Source of the DNA: Saccoglossus kowalevskii
Taxonomy: Eukaryota > Hemichordata > Enteropneusta > Harrimaniidae
Direction of reading: 5' to 3'
NCBI RefSeq assembly: GCF_000003605.2
Contig: NW_003156741.1
Coordinates: 10,695-31,447, forward strand
Length of the DNA stretch: 20,753 bases
Shown: one piece after another, positions 17,090-20,753 of the stretch
Position numbering within the stretch: position 1 is the stretch's first letter
Layout: the number at the start of each line of letters is the position of its first letter
The notes under the pieces: model-generated
Databases searched by the model: none
Seen by the model: the letters and a program-made list of their open reading frames with translations, nothing else
Told to the model about the DNA's origin: nothing
Position numbers and translations under genes: made by a program

Positions 17090-17916
17090 AAAAAGTATAT
17101 GGCCACAGAACTACTTCAAAAATGCGCCAAGCACCCATGATAATGGTGAATTTCGCGTCATTCACAATAATTATTGATTTCCATGGTACAAAATTTCGTT
17201 CTGCTATATATGGTGAAAAAAAGGTTGCAGTCTAGAGATGGGTACTTAAATTTGTCCCGAATTATTGGGAAATGTTTATGATGTTTTACAGCGGGTGCAA
17301 GATATTTACATACACCTAACTCCCGTACGCGGCAGGCAATTACCGAGGGACTTTGCAGTATCACTAGACACTTCCCTGGACACTCCAATGACCGTTGTAG
17401 ACGCAATGAATTCCTATAGCTTCGAAAAAGGGCGCATGTTTTCTTAGTCTCCCACGAATATGTCATGCTGGATGAAAAATCCTGAAAGTTGAAAACTCGT
17501 GTCTATATAAATAATTATATGACACTTTGAAAAGAAGAAACAAATTACGACCTTATCATGAAATGCCTGCGAACGACCTTGATCTGTTCGACTCTCGTAC
17601 AACCTATTATGCGGTTTCAATCTCAGAAACGCATACCTATGTAATTAAAGAGTTTACCACAGAACTTGAACACTGGAGATGATGAACCCATTGATAATAC
17701 GTGGTAAAAGACTGGCAATTTACTAATTTTCTCCCGTTGTTTTTTTTTTTTTATAGAAAAACTATGCAAAGTATTTTTTTTATAAGAGTATGCTCATATC
17801 TTTGTTTTGTTATTTGGCTTTACTCTATCAAATATGTAGATTTTCCAGTCTTAAAAATGTAAATTCCACTTATACAATTGTTTTTCTTTTCCCCAATTTC
17901 TACTTGCAGAATATTA
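17090..17916. other. No supported gene; several short protein-like frames
   Basis: Two plus-strand frames look protein-like: one after an acceptor-like TTTTACAG at about 17283-17290, ending TAG near 17446, and one at about 17513-17683 ending TGA. They are in different frames, and an antisense ATG frame (17466 down to 17158) covers the first. Without transcripts or similarity none can be preferred. Confidence 0.35.
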
Positions 17917-18205
17917 TTAAAACTGATGTGAATTGGTAGTCTTCGCGCCGCGCATGCGCGAGATATGTATCACATATAGACAAAGATGACGATTTTAGAC
18001 TGTCGCGCACACCATGTAGTACGAACTTAGAGGTTACCAAGCTTTAATTAGGCATTTTTTTGTGTTTGGTAATTAGTGCAAGTAGTGCCCAGGGCAAAAC
18101 TCGTACTCGTGATTTCATTAGAAAAGCGCATTGGATTATGGGGAAAATCAATGTTTATCAACACAAATGTCGCACATGCGCGGCGCGACGACTGCCGCCC
18201 TTCAA
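17917..18205. mobile_element. TTAA MITE, family I copy 2 (inverted relative to copy 1)
   Basis: Ends GGTAGTCTTCGCGCCGCGCA (from 17935) and the complement GCGCGGCGCGACGACTGCC near 18178-18196. The interior aligns with the reverse complement of the MITE in CDC20 intron 7, for example ACAAAGATGACGATTTTAGA and ATCAATGTTTATCAACACAA. The right flank TCAA (18202-18205) is a decayed TTAA; the left TTAA is at 17917-17920 with a few extra bases. Greater decay of ends and interior suggests it is older than copy 1. Confidence 0.8.
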
Positions 18206-18786
18206 TATGAGAGGAATACTAAAAAAATGCGTACTAGTTTACGATCAAGGTCTAAACACTGAAAGAGGTGTCATGTGAACTGAAAACGTACTCCAGTGTG
18301 ACGCCCCCTGTTGTTTATAACTTTAGGACAACTTTCTGAATGTTAGTAATTTATCTATTTATCTTTTATCGTCACTGTACAGTACCCTTTTGAACATTAC
18401 TTTGATATTATAACTTTTCTTTAAATCTAGTTACTAGACTGTTATTACTGGCTTTATTATCGTCCTGGGTTTCCACCTTTTTAAGAAGGTCTAATGTGAA
18501 AACGGGCTTTCGTATCGAGCGAGCAGTAAACCATTAGGTGTGTCGTTGATCTAATCATGCGGATGGTCCCTGTTTGACATCGGCAACCCATCGGATAGAT
18601 CGTTGCAATTCGATCGCTCTGTTGCTATTTCGAAAATTGAAGAGAATTTTTAAAAAAAAGTCTACAACATGCTGGATAGAATGACTAGAAAAACAACATA
18701 CACATTTATATAGACTGAAACGTGTTAATTGTACGGCAATACAAAGAAAGAATTTGAAATGTGTGAACATATTATACCACGTGTGT
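18206..18786. other. Intergenic spacer between two repeats
   Basis: AT-rich sequence without an open frame, terminal repeat or RNA gene that I can support. Confidence 0.5.
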
Positions 18787-18789
18787 TAA

Positions 18790-19802
18790 GACTTCAAAAA
18801 TGTCCGTGACTTCAAAAGTGTCCCAGAGCGGAAATGCAGTAAGATAGGGGGTTATGCTCGGTGTGTATCATGTGACGCTGTAGTAAGCCAGCATAGTGAA
18901 ATGACAGCAATGCAAGCAGACACTAAGCACCGAGTAGATATATATGTTGGTAAATAAATGTTAGGTTATAATTAAATAATATATACAGGTCGCATAATGA
19001 ATTTAAAAAAAAAAAGTGTTGCTTAGAAATGGTTAAGATTTAGTGACTGGCTAATTTGAAAGTGTTACTTGAAAATTAGTTCAAATATTTATTTCTAGTG
19101 AATGCAAAATCCAATGGCTCATCGAATAATTTGGAATTAGGACAACTCCAAATTATTCAACTAAAATGATTGAGGGACATTTTTGAAGACATGGAGACAC
19201 TCTGAAATCATATTAATTTGTTATATTCACCAACAACTAATGGTGACATAAATGCAAATTATTGAACTAAAACTATTGAGGGACACTTATGAAAACATGG
19301 GAACACTTTTGAAGTCATATTAATTTGTTATATTCACAAACAAATAATGGTGACATAAATGCAAATTATTAAACTAAAACTATTAAGGGACACTTTTGAA
19401 GACATGGGGACACTTTTGAAGTCATATTAATTTGTTCATTAACAACTAATGGCGACATAGATGCAAATTATTAAATTAAAACTATTAAGGGACACTTTTG
19501 AAGTCATATTAATTTTGTTCTATTTAAGAACAAATAATGGTGACATAAATGCAAATTATTAAACTAAAACTATTAAGGGACACTTTTGAAGACATGGGGA
19601 CACTTTTGAAGTCATATTAATTTGTTCATTAATAACTAATGGTGACACAAATGCAAATTATTTAATTAAAACTATTAAGGGACACTTTTGAAGTCATATT
19701 AATTTGTTATATTCATGAACAACTAATGGTGACATAAATGCAAATTATTAAATTAAAACTATTAAGGAACACTTTTGAAGACACGAGGACACTTTTGAAG
19801 TC
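18790..19802. mobile_element. About 1-kb element with inverted double-motif ends and an internal repeat array
   Basis: The left end has GACTTCAAAAATGTCC (18790-18805) and GACTTCAAAAGTGTCC (18808-18823). The right end has the inverse twice, GGAACACTTTTGAAGAC (19766-19782) and GGACACTTTTGAAGTC (19787-19802). The same motif, in right-end orientation, starts every unit of the array between them. Such multi-motif inverted ends recall foldback-type DNA elements. No coding capacity is seen and no clear target duplication is visible. Confidence 0.55.
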
Positions 19803-19806
19803 ATTC
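19149..19806. repeat. Tandem array with alternating long and short units
   Basis: Units begin near 19168, 19274, 19381, 19483, 19571, 19673 and 19760 (last partial), with lengths of about 106, 107, 102, 88, 102 and 87. Each has TATTAAGGGACACTTTTGAA, then TCATATTAATTTGTT, a short variable part, GGTGACATAAATGCAAATTA and an AAACTAAAAC end. Long units carry a doubled GACACTTTTGAAG motif and short units a single one, giving a dimer period of 189-190 bases in the last four full units. Confidence 0.9.
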
Positions 19807-20753
19807 TGAGAGCTACCCAACTCCTACAAAATGAGATAAATTAGTATCAGAAAAAGATTGAGCGAGTGTATGTGTTATTATTTTTATTGCAAATCACAAC
19901 TTTTTTTCTCAGCACATGGTTGTTACAGTGGCATGAATGAATAATACATTGTTTACAAAACTTGACAAACTCTGTGGATGGTACATGTAGCGCTAACATC
20001 TGTTGCATTCTTTTCTTGAAGCAGTCAAATTTTTCATTTCCAATCCTACAGTTTAGTTACTAGAGTTATACTCCTATAATTCGACTACTCAAAATATACC
20101 TCTGATAATTTGACAACTCAAAAGATATTTTTTGTTTTTCTTCTAATAATTCTATCACTTCCAAAAATAATTATTTTTTCATGGACTGCGGTAATGTTTG
20201 TTCAAACTGTTGTGTCTGGCTTTTCCCACCTGCTGACAAAACAGATAATTTTGTTAATGTATTCTCTCAAGTGTTCTTATAAGATACAATCAAATTCAAA
20301 CAGATTTGTATTTAGTTACCTTATCTTTTTAGCATCTCTGTTTGCTGGCAAAGCTCATCAGCTGTTTTTAATGATATACCCATCTTTCTTGCTACTAGAA
20401 ATGCTATTTAGTGGTAAAACTGCAAATAAGGCAGTACCATCTATTATAAATACATACATGTACATGTTTTTATGAAAAATAGCATAGTGAAACTACTATA
20501 ACCTTCCCTGTGGTATACCGGGTTGCACAAACAAACCTTGTACACACCTCAAAAATATTGAAAAATAAAATACTGGTAGTACATGTATCATAAATATATC
20601 ATGTAACAAACAGTAGCACAAATTGCAAATGAAATATTAAATACATTTCACCCCAAAAGTGAACATTTACAAGAGTATGCAATGACAAAAACAATTTTAC
20701 ACTGGAAGACGTGATAAGAAATGTTCATTGACAAGTTTTCAATCAGCCTGCAA
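19807..20753. other. Right end, no supported gene; possible minus-strand 3' end
   Basis: AT-rich. On the minus strand an acceptor-like CTGTTTTGTCAG near 20230-20241 precedes a short frame (GGKSQTQQFEQTLPQSMKK then TAA), and AATAAA on that strand lies at 19888-19883. This could be the last exon of a gene entering from the right, but the open stretch is only about 20 codons and no upstream exon is convincing. A plus-strand AATAAA is at 20564. Confidence 0.25.

Noticed and set aside
17265..17685. Protein-like frames near 17290-17446 and 17513-17683, possible exons of a plus-strand gene
   Set aside because: Different frames, weak or absent donor between them, and an antisense ATG frame of 102 codons covers the first; no family recognised.
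20110..20475. 121-codon hydrophobic plus-strand frame suggesting a membrane protein
   Set aside because: It starts at TTG, not ATG, and the hydrophobicity comes from T-rich DNA; no splice acceptor or domain supports it.
1..20753. Search for tRNA, rRNA, CRISPR arrays and a bacterial-style operon
   Set aside because: No tRNA A/B boxes with a foldable cloverleaf, no rRNA blocks, no spacer-separated repeats; the tandem array at 19.2-19.8 kb has no unique spacers and is a satellite-like repeat.

Overview
This looks like a stretch of an invertebrate animal nuclear genome: AT-rich, with short coding exons separated by GT-AG introns of 300-600 bases, AATAAA polyadenylation signals and many transposon remnants. 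The one complete, recognisable gene encodes CDC20, the activator of the anaphase-promoting complex. It is close enough to vertebrate CDC20 to fix every exon boundary, and the gene structure and repeats would suit an invertebrate deuterostome such as a hemichordate or lancelet. The species is inference; nothing in the window proves it.

Layout. 1-400: 3' end of a non-LTR retrotransposon (LINE) with a (CTAT)n tail, lying inside the first intron of a minus-strand gene. 702-854 (-): first coding exon of a glutathione peroxidase of the GPX7/GPX8/phospholipid type; the rest lies left of the window. About 855-1143: divergent promoter with two CCAAT boxes 32 bp apart plus a CHR element, then the noncoding first exon of CDC20. 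1562-6775 (+): CDC20 in nine coding exons, 527 codons, polyadenylation signal at 6841. Intron 7 carries a 295-bp TTAA-flanked MITE only 17 bp after the splice donor. 7149-7367 (+): an open frame with a membrane segment and a following AATAAA that resembles an orphan last exon. 7.5-10 kb: mostly empty, with one good CTCF-like motif. 10654-11496 (-): a single-exon 280-codon gene of unknown function.

From 11.5 kb to the right end I find no recognisable gene. This part is a graveyard of repeats: a near-perfect 93-base hairpin, three TTAA-flanked MITE-like elements, a pogo/Tigger-like transposon end, a 219-bp tandem duplication, and a roughly 1-kb element with inverted double-motif termini around an alternating long/short repeat array.

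How the genes relate. The GPx-like gene and CDC20 are head to head, with start codons about 700 bp apart, so the G2/M-type promoter may serve both. I see no operon, CRISPR array, tRNA or rRNA. I found no convincing new multi-gene system. The most useful observations are the conserved cell-cycle promoter layout, divergence of the CDC20 N-terminal degrons, and the families of TTAA MITEs, one of which retains an exon-like coding segment.
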